This document shows positions 44,465-53,900 of a stretch of DNA of 64,000 bases, piece after piece; the stretch's first letter is position 1, and every line of letters starts with the position of its first letter. The notes beneath the pieces are model-generated. The model made no database searches. It saw only the letters and a program-made list of their open reading frames with translations, and was not told the DNA's origin. The position numbers were made by a program, and so were the translations under genes. Origin of the DNA: Solirubrobacteraceae bacterium (GTDB taxonomy: Bacteria > Actinomycetota > Thermoleophilia > Solirubrobacterales > Solirubrobacteraceae); contig JANJTP010000070.1 in the NCBI GenBank assembly GCA_024711025.1, positions 1 to 64,000 of the forward strand. Reading direction: 5' to 3'.

Positions 44465-45528
44465 GCGACGAGCCTCCGGCGGGACGCCGTCCGGTAGACG
44501 AACGCCAGGAGCTGGGCGACGGACCGGTAGAGCTCCTCGGGGATGACCTGGCCGACCTCGACCGACGCGTGCAGCGAGCGGGCGAGCGGCGGGTCGGGAA
44601 CGATCGCGACGCCGTGCTGGGCCGCCACCTCGCGGATGCGCGCCGCCACGAGGTCGGTTCCCTTGGCGACGACCTCGGGGGCGCGCTTCTCGGGCTCGTA
44701 GCGCAGCGCCACCGCGTAGTGGGTCGGGTTCGTGACGACGACGTCGGCCTGCGGGACCGCCGCCATCATCCGCGCCCGGGCGGCCTGGAGCTGCCGGCGC
44801 CGTAGCGCCGATCGCACCTCCGGGGGAAGCTGGTGCTCCTTCTGCTCCTGGCGGACCTGCTGCTTGTCCATGCGCAGCGAGCGCTCGTGGCGCCAGCGCT
44901 GCCAGACGAGGTCGATGACGCCGATGACCAGGTAGGCGAGCACCGCCCGCTGCACCACTCCGAGCACCTGCCGGCCGAGCATCGGCCACAGCGCGGCCGG
45001 CGGCGTGCCGACGAGCCCCGCGAGGTCCTCGAGCCGCGGCAGCAGGGCGGCGGTCATGACTGCGCCGACGGCCGCGATCTTGACCGTCGCCTTGCTGCTC
45101 TCGAAGAGCAGGCGCAGGCCGAAGAGCTGCTTGGCGCCGCTGAGCGGGTTGATCCGCTTCGGATCCGGCTTCATCGCCGCGGGAGTGATCTTCAGCCCGA
45201 CCTGGCCGGCGCTGACGGCGACGCCGGCGACCAGGCAGGCGAGCGCGATCGGAGCGGCCGCCGCGCCGGCCGCCTCCAGCTGGCGGCCGAGGATCGCCCC
45301 GAGCCCTTGGGGGGTCACGACATCCGGGGTCGCGGCGAGCATCAGCGCGTCGCGCAGTGCGTCGGCCAGCACCGACGCGACGTGCGGCCCCAGCACGCTC
45401 AGCGCCAACAGGGCGGCGAGCAGGACGACCGCGCCGGCGAGATCGGCGCTGCGCGCGACCTGGCCCTTCTTGCGAGCATCGGCTCGCCGCTTGGGCGTCG
45501 CCTTCTCGGTGCGGTCGTGGCCGGCCAT
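44461..45528 (-). CDS. flhB: Flagellar export switch protein FlhB
   Basis: This 355-aa protein begins DRTEKATPKRRADARKKGQV, has four membrane helices, and carries the autocleavage site NPTH (residues 267-270). It switches export from rod/hook to filament substrates together with FliK, encoded divergently. ATG 45528 lies 3 nt after the fliR stop. Confidence 0.97.
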   Translation of the reverse strand: MAGHDRTEKATPKRRADARKKGQVARSADLAGAVVLLAALLALSVLGPHVASVLADALRDALMLAATPDVVTPQGLGAILGRQLEAAGAAAAPIALACLVAGVAVSAGQVGLKITPAAMKPDPKRINPLSGAKQLFGLRLLFESSKATVKIAAVGAVMTAALLPRLEDLAGLVGTPPAALWPMLGRQVLGVVQRAVLAYLVIGVIDLVWQRWRHERSLRMDKQQVRQEQKEHQLPPEVRSALRRRQLQAARARMMAAVPQADVVVTNPTHYAVALRYEPEKRAPEVVAKGTDLVAARIREVAAQHGVAIVPDPPLARSLHASVEVGQVIPEELYRSVAQLLAFVYRTASRRRLVA

Positions 45529-45531
45529 CGG

Positions 45532-46311
45532 TCAGGCGGGCCTGAGGACGTCGAGGGCACCGCCGACGCTGCGCTGCAGCTCGTCGGCGATCCAGCCGGC
45601 GGCGAAGGGCAGGGATGCGATGAGGACGAGCAGGCCGATCACGACCTTGGCGGGCAGCGCGACGGCGAAGACGTTGAACTGCGGCACCACGCGCGAGACG
45701 ACGCCGAAGCCGGCGTCCGTGACGACGAGCGCGAGCAGCACCGGCGCGGCGAGCTCGAGCGCCGCGGCGAAGATCCCGACGAACGCGTCGAGCGCGCCGC
45801 CGACGAGCGAGTCGATCGAGGGCTGCGCGGTCAGGCCGACGGCGTCGTAGGTGCGAGCGAGCCCCTGCACGACCCACGCATCGCCGCCGATCGCGAGGAA
45901 CACGAGGACGCTCACGAGCGCGTAGACCTGCGCGAGCAGCGAGGCGTTCACGCCGGTCACCGGGTCGACCAGCGCGCCGAACGAGAAGCCGATCAGCGCG
46001 TCGAGCAGCGAGCCGCAGGTGCTGACCGCGGCGAACACGGCCGCGAGCGCGTACGCGAACGCCGCGCCGACCAGTAGCTCCTTGGCGATCAGCGCGGCGA
46101 GGGTCAGGCCGTCGAGCGGCACGTCGGCGCCGCGCAGGGCGATCGGCGCGATGCCCACCGTCAGGCCCACGGCCACCACCCCCTTCACGCGCGCGGGAAC
46201 CATCTTGGACGAGAACGGCGGTGCGAGCACGAAGAGCGGGGAGATCCTCGCCAGCACGAGGATGAACCCGGCGACCTGCTCCTCGCCCAAGCGGCTCAGC
46301 AGCTCGTTCAC
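45532..46311 (-). CDS. fliR: Flagellar export protein FliR
   Basis: This 259-aa inner-membrane export-gate component has about six helices (ARISPLFVLAPPFSSKMVPA, VKGVVAVGLTVGIAPIAL, GFSFGALVDPVTG). GTG 46311 overlaps the fliQ stop by 4 nt; the longer frame back to 46380 is excluded by fliQ. Confidence 0.96.
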   Translation of the reverse strand: MNELLSRLGEEQVAGFILVLARISPLFVLAPPFSSKMVPARVKGVVAVGLTVGIAPIALRGADVPLDGLTLAALIAKELLVGAAFAYALAAVFAAVSTCGSLLDALIGFSFGALVDPVTGVNASLLAQVYALVSVLVFLAIGGDAWVVQGLARTYDAVGLTAQPSIDSLVGGALDAFVGIFAAALELAAPVLLALVVTDAGFGVVSRVVPQFNVFAVALPAKVVIGLLVLIASLPFAAGWIADELQRSVGGALDVLRPA

Positions 46312-46580
46312 GGCCCCACCAGGTTCGGGATGCCCTTGTAGAGCTCGTGCGTGTACGTCTGCAGCTGCCCCAGCATCCACGGGCCGGCGATCGCGATCAC
46401 GACGACGAGCGCCAGGACCTTCGGGATGAACGCGAGCGTCATCTCCTGGATCTGCGTGACCGCCTGGAAGATCGAGACGACGAGGCCGACGACGAGCCCG
46501 GCGAGCAGCAGCGGCAGCGCGAGCTTCAACGCCATCTCCATCGCGCCCATCGTTAGGTTGACGACGACGTCCTGGTTCAT
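46308..46580 (-). CDS. fliQ: Flagellar export protein FliQ
   Basis: This 90-aa two-helix protein contains LLLAGLVVGLVVSIFQAVTQ and IQEMTLAFIPKVLALVVV. ATG 46580 overlaps the fliP stop by 1 nt. It forms the export gate with FliP and FliR. Confidence 0.96.
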   Translation of the reverse strand: MNQDVVVNLTMGAMEMALKLALPLLLAGLVVGLVVSIFQAVTQIQEMTLAFIPKVLALVVVIAIAGPWMLGQLQTYTHELYKGIPNLVGP

Positions 46581-47215
46581 CAGTGGAAGCTCTGCACCAG
46601 CGACTGGGTGATCAGGTTCCAGCCGTCGACCAGGACGAACAGCAGGATCTTGAACGGCAGGGATATGAAGACCGGCGGCAGCATGATCATCCCCATGCTC
46701 ATCAGCGTCGCCGAGACGACGAGATCGATGACCAGGAAGGGCAGGAAGATCAGGAAGCCGATCTGGAACGCGGTCTTCAGCTCGCTTATGACGAACGCCG
46801 GGATCAGCACGTGCGTCGGGATGTCGGCGCGCGTTCGGGGGCGATCGAGCTTCGCGAGCGACGCGAAGAGCGCGATGTCCTTCGTGCGCGTCTGGCGGAA
46901 CATGAACTCGCGAAGCGGCGCCTGAGCGCGATCGAGGGCCTCCACCTGCGTGATGCGGCCCTTTTGGAGCGGGTCCCACGCGACCTTCTTCATCTCGTTC
47001 AGCGTCGGCTGCATGACGAACAGGGTCAGGAACAGCGCGATCCCGACGAGCACCTGGTTCGGCGGCGCGGTCGGCGTCCCGAGACCGCTGCGGATGAAGC
47101 CCAGGACGATGAGGATGCGCGAGAAGCCCGTGACCGTGAAGAGCAGCGCCGGCACGAGCGTGATCCCGCCGACGAGCAGCAGGATCTGGACGGCGTTCGC
47201 GCCATCGGCCTTCAT
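46580..47215 (-). CDS. fliP: Flagellar export protein FliP
   Basis: This 211-aa protein contains TGFSRILIVLGFIRSGLGT, LREFMFRQTRTKDIALF and IPAFVISELKTAFQIGFLIF, diagnostic for FliP. ATG 47215 overlaps fliO by 4 nt. There is no obvious cleavable signal peptide, unlike some FliP proteins. Confidence 0.97.
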   Translation of the reverse strand: MKADGANAVQILLLVGGITLVPALLFTVTGFSRILIVLGFIRSGLGTPTAPPNQVLVGIALFLTLFVMQPTLNEMKKVAWDPLQKGRITQVEALDRAQAPLREFMFRQTRTKDIALFASLAKLDRPRTRADIPTHVLIPAFVISELKTAFQIGFLIFLPFLVIDLVVSATLMSMGMIMLPPVFISLPFKILLFVLVDGWNLITQSLVQSFH

Positions 47216-47739
47216 CCACGCTCCGTCAGCTTGCGCAGGCGCGCGAGCGCGTCGCCGAGGAGCACGCCGGCCGACGGCCGCGCGACGAGCGGATCCTCGT
47301 AGCGCTCGTCGTCGAGCAGGCCGGCCGCCCGGGCCTGGTCCTCGTCGTAGACGCGCAGCAAGGCGACGCCCTGCTGGGAGGAGCCGACGAGCACGACCTC
47401 GCGTCCCGCTCGCACGAGGTGCACGGCACGCCCGGGCCCCAGCGGGACGCTGGCGACCGTCGCGAGCGCGCCGCGGCCGCCGGCCGCGACCTCGCGACCG
47501 GCCTTGATCTGGCGCATCGCCCAGTAGAGCCCGTAGATGACGACGACGACCGCCACGAGCGCGACGAAGGTCCGCACCAGTCCGCCGCCCGCGGCGGCCG
47601 ACTCGGCACTTTGCCGAGCGGGCGCGAGGTCGAGCGGCGTCGCCTCGCCGCGGCCTGCGGCGAGCGCGGGCGCCGCGTGCAGGAAGACGGCGCCGAACGA
47701 CACCGCCGACGCGGTGAAGAGCTGCGGGGGACGGATCAT
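47212..47739 (-). CDS. fliO: FliO-family flagellar assembly protein
   Basis: This 175-aa protein has an N-terminal signal-like helix (about 8-28), a second helix (about 55-76, TFVALVAVVVVIYGLYWAM), and a cytoplasmic domain with PLGPGRAVHLVRAGREVVLV. It heads the export operon directly downstream of a sigma-28-like promoter. Position in front of fliP supports the name. Confidence 0.88.
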   Translation of the reverse strand: MIRPPQLFTASAVSFGAVFLHAAPALAAGRGEATPLDLAPARQSAESAAAGGGLVRTFVALVAVVVVIYGLYWAMRQIKAGREVAAGGRGALATVASVPLGPGRAVHLVRAGREVVLVGSSQQGVALLRVYDEDQARAAGLLDDERYEDPLVARPSAGVLLGDALARLRKLTERG

Positions 47740-47778
47740 GGACGGATCGCGAGCCGTTCAGGATCCGGCCCACGGTGC

Positions 47779-47808
47779 GGTGATCGACGCTGCCCGAGCC
47801 AACTTGAG
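47779..47808 (-). promoter_or_regulatory. Sigma-28-like promoter, fliO operon
   Basis: On the minus strand, CTCAAG (47803-47808), a 15-nt spacer, then TCGATCACC (47779-47787). It lies about 40 bp upstream of fliO and would drive fliO through the small downstream genes. Confidence 0.72.
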
Positions 47809-47877
47809 GACACCCACCGGCCCCGCGGGAGGCGCGTCCGACACCCGTCCAACGACCTGGGCGCCGCCGCCGGCCGG

Positions 47878-47886
47878 CCGATGACC
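47878..47886 (+). promoter_or_regulatory. Possible sigma-28-type -10 box, fliJ operon
   Basis: CCGATGACC on the plus strand differs from the minus-strand sites by one base and ends 5 nt before the fliJ GTG, like the leaderless sites. No good -35 is found 15 nt upstream (CTGGGC), so this is tentative. Confidence 0.35.
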
Positions 47887-47891
47887 GAGCC

Positions 47892-48353
47892 GTGACCTCC
47901 TCGGGCTTCAAGTTCCGGCTGCAGCGCGTGCACGAGCTGCGTCGGCGCACGGAGGATGAGGCGCGCCGCGCCTACGCCGACAGCCTGGCGCACAGCGACG
48001 CGGGGCTGAGCGCGCTCGGCGGCGCGATCGCCCGGCGCGACGACGCGCGTGTCGTCGTCCGCGACCGTGGGACGGCATCCACCGCGTCCGGCGCCGATCT
48101 CGTCGCCGGACAGGCCTGGCTCGACCGCCTCGAGCAGATGCGCGAGGCCGCCGAGCTCGATGCCGACAGGCGCGCCGCCGAGGCGGGTGCCAGGCGCGTG
48201 TCGCTGGTGCGCGCAGCGCGCGACCGCCAGGCGCTCGACCGCCTCGAGGAGCGCGCCCGGGAGCGCCATCGCCTCGAGGCGCAGCGAATCGAGGCGGCGC
48301 TGCTCGACGAGCTCGCCGTCAGCGGCCATCGCCGTCGAGAGGCACGTGGATGA
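47892..48353 (+). CDS. fliJ: FliJ-like flagellar export chaperone
   Basis: This 153-aa protein is largely coiled coil. It begins [20 protein letters not shown] and ends in a basic helix ([20 protein letters not shown]). FliJ connects the ATPase FliI to FlhA; fliI is not in the window. GTG 47892; it overlaps the transglycosylase gene by 4 nt. The low sequence conservation of the family limits certainty. Confidence 0.85.
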   Translation: MTSSGFKFRLQRVHELRRRTEDEARRAYADSLAHSDAGLSALGGAIARRDDARVVVRDRGTASTASGADLVAGQAWLDRLEQMREAAELDADRRAAEAGARRVSLVRAARDRQALDRLEERARERHRLEAQRIEAALLDELAVSGHRRREARG

Positions 48354-48919
48354 GCGTCGCGGAGGCTCTCGCGCGCGTCGCCGAGCTCGAGCGGCGGCTG
48401 ATGACGCCGGCGCCGCCGGCATCCGAAGTCGGCGACTCGTTCGCGACGATGCTCGGGGCCGTCGCCTCCCCGGCGGGCGTCTCGCCGGTGCAGCCGGCCG
48501 GCGAGGGCGACGTGCCGTACGCCTCGCTGATCGACGGTGCCGCCGCGCGCCACGGCCTGGACCCGGCGCTCCTGCGAGGGCTCGTGCGCCAGGAGTCCGG
48601 CTTCGATGCGAGCGCGGTCAGCCACGCGGGCGCGCGCGGCCTCACCCAGCTCATGCCCGGGACGGCCGCCGCCCTCGGCGTCACCGACCCGACCGACCCC
48701 GCGCAGGCGCTCGACGGCGGAGCGAGGTACCTGCGCGAGCTCCTCGACCGCTTCGGCGGCGACACGTCCAAGGCGCTCGCCGGCTACAACGCCGGCCCGG
48801 GCGCGGTGCAGCGCTACGGAGGCATCCCGCCGTACGCCGAGACGCGCGCATACGTGACGAACGTCCTCGCCTACGCCGACGCCTACCGCAGCGGGGCGGC
48901 GTCCCCGCTGGCCGCGTGA
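48350..48919 (+). CDS. Lytic transglycosylase (SLT domain)
   Basis: This 189-aa peptidoglycan-cleaving enzyme has catalytic Glu in VRQESGFD, then [29 protein letters not shown] and [10 protein letters not shown]. It lacks a signal peptide, fitting export by the flagellar apparatus, where it would open the wall for the rod. It is tightly coupled to fliJ and fliK. Confidence 0.93.
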   Translation: MSVAEALARVAELERRLMTPAPPASEVGDSFATMLGAVASPAGVSPVQPAGEGDVPYASLIDGAAARHGLDPALLRGLVRQESGFDASAVSHAGARGLTQLMPGTAAALGVTDPTDPAQALDGGARYLRELLDRFGGDTSKALAGYNAGPGAVQRYGGIPPYAETRAYVTNVLAYADAYRSGAASPLAA

Positions 48920-50613
48920 TGCCGGCTCCGATGCCGTCGGTCACGGCCACGCTCGAGCCGCCGGCCCCGGCTCCCCGGCACCCGGCCGATCGCTCGGCCG
49001 ATCGCTCGGCAGCCCACGAGCCGTTCGCGCTCGCGCTGGTCCGCGAGGAGGCTCGCGCCGGCGCAGGGCCTGCCCCCGCCCGCGCATCCGGCCAGCCTCG
49101 CGACGCCGTCGACGGCCTCGCTACGGCCGCCGCGCGCGGCACGACCGACGACGGCCGCGATCCCGCCGCCGCCCCGATCGCGTCGGCCTCCGGCGCCCTC
49201 GTGCACGACGGCGCGGCGGCTGCGACGCCCTCGCCCGCGTCCGGCGAGCCCGCGGATGACGCCTCCCATCCGGGGCCCTCGCCGGCGTCCGACGAGCCCG
49301 TCCCGACGAGTGCAGGCTCGCTCCTTGCGAGCCTCGTCGTCGCGCAGACGGCGGCGTCGGGCGAGCTCGCGGCGTCGGCCGCAGCCCAGCCGGAGCCCAC
49401 GGCCGCTACGCCGGTCGCGACGATCGGGAGCGCCGCCCCCGCCCTCGCCCCCGACCCGGCCGTCCCGTCCGGCCCGGAGCGCGCGGCCGGGACGTCGGCG
49501 GCGGCTCTCCCGGCCGTCGCCTCCCCGGCGCCGGCAGGCTCGGAGCCGCCCTCGGCCTCCGCCGAGGCCGCGGCGGTGCCGGCGCCGCCGCAGGCTGTCG
49601 CTGTGGCTGCGGCTGCGGCGAGCGACTTCGAGCCGCCCGCGGCAGCCACCGCTGTCGCTACGCCTGCGGTTGCGACGAGCGACTTCGGACCGCCCGCGGC
49701 AGCCGCCCCCGCGCGTACCGCAATCGGCACCGCCACCCCCGCTGCAGGCGCCGCCGCCGTCCCGGCGGGCACCGCCCTCACCACGCCCACCTCCGCCCCA
49801 GCGGCAGGCACCACCCTCGCCACCCCCACCACGGCGGCCGCGGGCGCCACCACCCCCGCCACGACGGGCACCACCCCCACCGCAGCCACCGCCATCCCCA
49901 CAGGCACGACGGCCGCCGCGAACACCACGGCGGTCGCCGACTCCGCGCCGCTTGCCGCCGCCGCTGCCACGGCGTCCGTGCGACCCGGGCCGCGCGCCAC
50001 GGGAGCAGACCCGGCGCGCGCCCTCGCCGAGCCCTCCTCCGCGACCGCCGGCGCCACGGTGACCCCCGCGATCGACGCCGCGCCGACCGCGTCCGGCGCC
50101 ACCGCGTCCGGCGCCACCGCGACCTCCGCCGGCGTCTCGGACCTGCCCGGCGCCCCGCACCAGCGACACGCGGTCGGGCTGGGCCAGGCCGTCGACACCA
50201 TACGCCTGCTCATCCAGGCGGCCGACCAGCGCGGCATCGCCCGGGCCCGGATCGCGCTGCGGCCGCAGGAGCTGGGTGGGGTCGAGGTGCACCTGCGCCA
50301 CGGCGCGGACGGGCTGACAGCCCGGCTGATCGTCGATTCGGCGCAGTCCGCGACCCTCATCCAGCAGGCCGCTGACGACCTGCGGCGCTCACTCGAGCAA
50401 CAGGGAATCAGCGTCGCAGGGCTCGAGGTCTCGCTGTCCGGCGAGCGCGACGCCGCGGCCGGCGCCGGCGCCGGGGCGGAACGCGACGAACGGCACGACG
50501 GCCCGGGTGGCGCCGGAGCCGCGCACCGGCCCCACGACGGGGACGACGACCCCCACGCGACGACCCAGACCATCGAGCTGCCCGGCGGCGCCCTCGTCGA
50601 CGTCCTGGCATGA
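48919..50613 (+). CDS. fliK: Flagellar hook-length control protein FliK
   Basis: This 564-aa protein has a long Ala/Pro/Thr-rich N-terminal region (about residues 1-410), a flexible ruler, and the compact C-terminal Flg_hook domain (ARARIALRPQELGGVEVHLR, ARLIVDSAQSATLIQQAADD, QQGISVAGLEVSLSG) that engages FlhB. ATG 48919 overlaps the upstream stop. The tail is Asp/His-rich. Confidence 0.92.
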   Translation: MPAPMPSVTATLEPPAPAPRHPADRSADRSAAHEPFALALVREEARAGAGPAPARASGQPRDAVDGLATAAARGTTDDGRDPAAAPIASASGALVHDGAAAATPSPASGEPADDASHPGPSPASDEPVPTSAGSLLASLVVAQTAASGELAASAAAQPEPTAATPVATIGSAAPALAPDPAVPSGPERAAGTSAAALPAVASPAPAGSEPPSASAEAAAVPAPPQAVAVAAAAASDFEPPAAATAVATPAVATSDFGPPAAAAPARTAIGTATPAAGAAAVPAGTALTTPTSAPAAGTTLATPTTAAAGATTPATTGTTPTAATAIPTGTTAAANTTAVADSAPLAAAAATASVRPGPRATGADPARALAEPSSATAGATVTPAIDAAPTASGATASGATATSAGVSDLPGAPHQRHAVGLGQAVDTIRLLIQAADQRGIARARIALRPQELGGVEVHLRHGADGLTARLIVDSAQSATLIQQAADDLRRSLEQQGISVAGLEVSLSGERDAAAGAGAGAERDERHDGPGGAGAAHRPHDGDDDPHATTQTIELPGGALVDVLA

Positions 50614-50628
50614 CAGCGGAGATTGCAG

Positions 50629-51036
50629 ATGCCCACGATCGCCCCCACCAGCACCACGACCGCCCCGACCGCCGCCACCGGCGCGTCGTTCGGCGGGAAC
50701 CTCGGCAAGAACGACTTCCTCAAGCTGCTCGTCGGGCAGCTACAGCACCAGGACCCGCTCAACCCGTCGAGCGACACCGAGTTCATCGGCCAGATGACGC
50801 AGTTCTCGATGCTCGAGCAGCTCGGGAACCTCGCGGACACGACGCGCGGGCTCGCGGACCGCACCGGCGCGATGCAGACGGTCGGCCTACTGGGCCGGAC
50901 GGTGACCTGCACCGGCGCCGACGGCGCCCCGATCACCGGGACGGTCGACGCCGTCGACCTCACGGACGGCGCTCCCACGATCACGGTCGCCGGCATCGCC
51001 GGCATCGACCCGACCACGGTGTCGCAGGTGCGCTAG
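50629..51036 (+). CDS. flgD: Flagellar hook capping protein FlgD
   Basis: This 135-aa scaffold for hook assembly has the N-terminal motif NDFLKLLVGQLQHQDPLNP, TEFIGQMTQFSMLEQLGNL, and GLLGRTVTC. It lacks the FlgD Ig-like/Tudor extension found in longer homologues. ATG 50629 with GGAG 8 nt upstream. Confidence 0.95.
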   Translation: MPTIAPTSTTTAPTAATGASFGGNLGKNDFLKLLVGQLQHQDPLNPSSDTEFIGQMTQFSMLEQLGNLADTTRGLADRTGAMQTVGLLGRTVTCTGADGAPITGTVDAVDLTDGAPTITVAGIAGIDPTTVSQVR

Positions 51037-51080
51037 CGCCGCGACCGACCCGATTCCACCACCAAGGAGACGATGCCCCG

Positions 51081-51938
51081 ATGATGCGCAGCATGTTCGC
51101 CGCGATCAGCGGCCTGAAGGCCCACCAGATGATGCTCGACGTCACCGCGAACGACATCGCGAACGTCAACACGCTGGGCTACAAGGCCGAGCGCGTGACG
51201 TTCAAGGACTCCCTCTCCCAGCTGCAGCGCACCGCCTCGGCGCCGGGCGTCAGCAACGGCGGCTCGAATGCCGCGCAGATCGGACTCGGAGTCCAGCTGA
51301 GCTCGATCGACAACCTGACGGCGCCCGGCGCCATCCAGCCGACCGGCAACGTCACGGACGTCGCCGTCCAGGGCGAGGGCTGGTTCCGCGTCGCCACCGG
51401 CGCGCCGCCGATGCCGGCGCCTCCCGGCGTCTACGCGCCCCCCACCGGCCCCGTCCAGCCCGACTTCACGCGCGCCGGCAACTTCACCCGTAACTCCGAG
51501 GGCTACCTCGTCACGCAGGACGGCTACTACGTCGTCGGGCGCGACGCCCTCGGCAACGACTGCTACCTGAACATCCCGAGCGACGCCACCAACGTCGCGA
51601 TCGCCCAGGACGGCTCGGTCTCGTTCGACCCGCCCGGCGGCGGCCCGCGCGTCATCGCCGGCTACCTCTCGCTGGCGAAGTTCGCCAACGAGGCCGGTCT
51701 GCAGCGCGTGTCCGGCAACCGCTGGTCGGAGTCGGCAAGCTCGGGCGCCGAGCAGGTCGACACCCCCGGCAACACCGGCCACGGCCTGATCATCTCGGGC
51801 GCCGTCGAGATGTCGAACGTCGACCTCGCGACGGAGTTCACGAACATGATCACCGCCCAGCGGGGATTCCAGGCCAATTCACGGATCATCTCGACCTCGG
51901 ACGAGATGCTCCAGGAACTGGTGAACATGAAGCGGTAG
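51081..51938 (+). CDS. flgE: Flagellar hook-basal body protein, FlgE-like
   Basis: This 285-aa axial protein has an N-terminal rod/hook motif (MFAAISGLKAHQMMLDVTAN, DIANVNTLGYKAERVTFKD) and C-terminal helix (EMSNVDLATEFTNMITAQRG, FQANSRIISTSDEMLQELVN). It is short for a hook protein and could be a FlgF/FlgG-type rod protein, but placement after flgD favours the hook. AAGGAG lies 11 nt upstream of ATG 51081. Confidence 0.9.
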   Translation: MMRSMFAAISGLKAHQMMLDVTANDIANVNTLGYKAERVTFKDSLSQLQRTASAPGVSNGGSNAAQIGLGVQLSSIDNLTAPGAIQPTGNVTDVAVQGEGWFRVATGAPPMPAPPGVYAPPTGPVQPDFTRAGNFTRNSEGYLVTQDGYYVVGRDALGNDCYLNIPSDATNVAIAQDGSVSFDPPGGGPRVIAGYLSLAKFANEAGLQRVSGNRWSESASSGAEQVDTPGNTGHGLIISGAVEMSNVDLATEFTNMITAQRGFQANSRIISTSDEMLQELVNMKR

Positions 51939-51993
51939 CGCTCATGGCCCGCGACGTACGTCGCGCCGCGGGCCCGCGCACCCCGGAGGTCTC

Positions 51994-52200
51994 GTGATCG
52001 TCGTCCACCGCCTCGGCCAACCCGCCGACCCACTGCATCTGAACCCCGACCTCATCGCCACGATCGAGGCTCATCCCGACACCGTCGTGACGCTGACCAC
52101 CGGCGCGCACATGGTCGTCGACGAGCGCCCCGAGGAGGTGGCGGAGGCTGTCCTGCGCTACCGGTCGGCGATCGTCGCGGCGGCTCTGGCGCGCGACTGA
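51994..52200 (+). CDS. FlbD/SwrD family motility protein
   Basis: This 68-aa protein (VHRLGQPADPLHLNPDLIAT, ETHPDTVVTLTTG-like, VVDERPEEV) matches the small FlbD/SwrD family commonly encoded between flgE and motA; SwrD increases motor power in Bacillus. GTG 51994 has GGAGG upstream. Confidence 0.9.
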   Translation: MIVVHRLGQPADPLHLNPDLIATIEAHPDTVVTLTTGAHMVVDERPEEVAEAVLRYRSAIVAAALARD

Positions 52201-52236
52201 GGATCGGCGCGGCGCCGCGTATCACCCGGCTGATCG

Positions 52237-53061
52237 ATGAAGAAGGCAACCACCCCGATCGGAATCGCCTTCGCGTTCGCCGCGATGGCGATCGGCGCCA
52301 CGCTGGAGGGCAGCAAGCTCCCCGCGTTCTTCAACCTGCCGGCGTTGATGATCGTCCTGGGCGGCACGTTCGGCGTCACGGTGGCGGGTACGAGCCTCGA
52401 GCGGATCAAGGCGATCCCGAAGCTCTTCAAGACCGCGTTCGTCGCCGAGCGCGCCCAGCTGACCGCCCGCGTCTCGCTGCTCGTCGGGCTCTCCGAGCGG
52501 GCCCGCCGCGACGGGCTCCTCGCTCTCGACGGCTCGCTGGGGGAGATCGACGACGACTTCACCCGCAAGGGGCTGCAGCTCGTCGTCGACGGCACCGATC
52601 CCGATCTCGTGGCCGAGACCCTCGAGACCGAGATCGACGCGATGGCCGGGCGGCACAGCGCCGCGACGGCGCCGTTCGAGAAGGCCGGCGGGTTCGCGCC
52701 GACGATGGGGATCATCGGCACGGTGATGGGCCTCGTGCACGTGCTCGAGAACCTGTCGGCCCCCGAGACCCTCGGCCCCGCCATCTCAGGCGCCTTCATC
52801 GCGACCCTGTACGGCGTCGGCTCGGCGAACCTCTTCCTCCTCCCGATCGCCAACCGCCTCAAGGCCCTGAGCGCCGAGGAGGTCACGTTGCGCACGGTGA
52901 CCCTGGAGGGGATCCTCGGCATCCAGGCGGGAGAGAACCCGCGCGTGCTGGCCGAGAAGCTCGAGAGCTACGTCGCCCCGGCCGAGCGTGGCGCGCCCGA
53001 CGCCGGCGCCGTCCCGGTGGCGGAGGGGGCTTCCTCCCCGGCCACCGCGGGAGCCGTCTGA
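52237..53061 (+). CDS. motA: Flagellar stator protein MotA
   Basis: This 274-aa stator channel subunit has four membrane helices (about 7-24, 32-50, 148-170 and 180-205). Conserved stretches include ALMIVLGGTFGVTVAG and FAPTMGIIGTVMGLVHVLEN. A Pro/Ala-rich tail follows. It overlaps motB by 1 nt. Confidence 0.96.
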   Translation: MKKATTPIGIAFAFAAMAIGATLEGSKLPAFFNLPALMIVLGGTFGVTVAGTSLERIKAIPKLFKTAFVAERAQLTARVSLLVGLSERARRDGLLALDGSLGEIDDDFTRKGLQLVVDGTDPDLVAETLETEIDAMAGRHSAATAPFEKAGGFAPTMGIIGTVMGLVHVLENLSAPETLGPAISGAFIATLYGVGSANLFLLPIANRLKALSAEEVTLRTVTLEGILGIQAGENPRVLAEKLESYVAPAERGAPDAGAVPVAEGASSPATAGAV

Positions 53062-53900
53062 TGAGCGCCGGAGGCCGTCGCGGCGGCAGGCGGGGCCGGC
53101 GCCGCCGCGCCCTCCACGAGGAGTCCGAGGACGACGAGCGCTGGCTCCTGACCTACGCCGACATGATCACGCTGCTGATGGCGCTGTTCATGGTGCTGTT
53201 CGCGATGTCGTCGGTCGACAGCGCCAAGTACGAGTCGCTGCAGCACGCACTGCAGGACGCCTTCTCCGGTCGGATCATGCCCGGCGGCGAGGCCGTGCGC
53301 GACATGGGCAGCACGCAGGACGCGAGTCCCGCGCCCGAGGTCGCGATCAGCGCGATCCAGCCGCTGGAGCGCCAGCTCGACGAGATCCGCCGGCGCACGC
53401 GCGCCGCGTCCGAGGCCGACGACTTCGAGCGACTGAAGCGGCAGATCGACGCCTACGCGAACGAGCACCACCTCTCGCACAGGATCGAGACGATCATCGA
53501 GCGCCGCGGGCTCGTCGTACGGCTGCGGACCGACCGGGTGCTGTTCGCCACCGGCAGCGCCGACCTGCAGCCGGCCGCCACGCCGCTGCTCGCCCGTATC
53601 GCGGGGCTGCTGCGCTCCGACTTCGACCACCCGATCCTCATCGAGGGCCACACGGACGACGTCCCGATCAGCGAGTCGCGCTTCCCCACCAACTGGGAGC
53701 TCTCCGGTAGTCGCGCCGCGACCGTCGTGCGCTTCCTCGTCGACCATGACGTGCCGGCCAAGCGCCTGGCCGCGACCGGCTATGGCGAGGAGCACCCGAT
53801 CGACACGAACGCCACCGCGACCGGGCGTGCCCGCAACCGTCGCGTCGAGCTCGTGCTCTCCCGCATCCGCACCGAATCGACCACAGAAGGCATGCCGTGA
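53061..53900 (+). CDS. motB: Flagellar stator protein MotB
   Basis: This 279-aa protein has a basic N-terminus, one membrane helix with proton-carrying Asp34 (LLTYADMITLLMALFMVLFA), and an OmpA-like peptidoglycan-binding domain (ILIEGHTDDVPI, LSGSRAATVVRFLVD, RRVELVLSR). The absence of the sodium-type pore signature suggests proton coupling, which is inference. Confidence 0.96.
   Translation: MSAGGRRGGRRGRRRRALHEESEDDERWLLTYADMITLLMALFMVLFAMSSVDSAKYESLQHALQDAFSGRIMPGGEAVRDMGSTQDASPAPEVAISAIQPLERQLDEIRRRTRAASEADDFERLKRQIDAYANEHHLSHRIETIIERRGLVVRLRTDRVLFATGSADLQPAATPLLARIAGLLRSDFDHPILIEGHTDDVPISESRFPTNWELSGSRAATVVRFLVDHDVPAKRLAATGYGEEHPIDTNATATGRARNRRVELVLSRIRTESTTEGMP

Noticed and set aside
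42383-45877. FlhA extended to 45877
   Set aside because: The extension overlaps flhB and fliR in another frame and is Arg-rich; the 4-nt coupled ATG at 44464 gives a standard FlhA.
48049-48918. FliK extended upstream through the fliJ and transglycosylase genes
   Set aside because: Those genes are clearly coded in other frames; the FliK start overlaps the transglycosylase stop.
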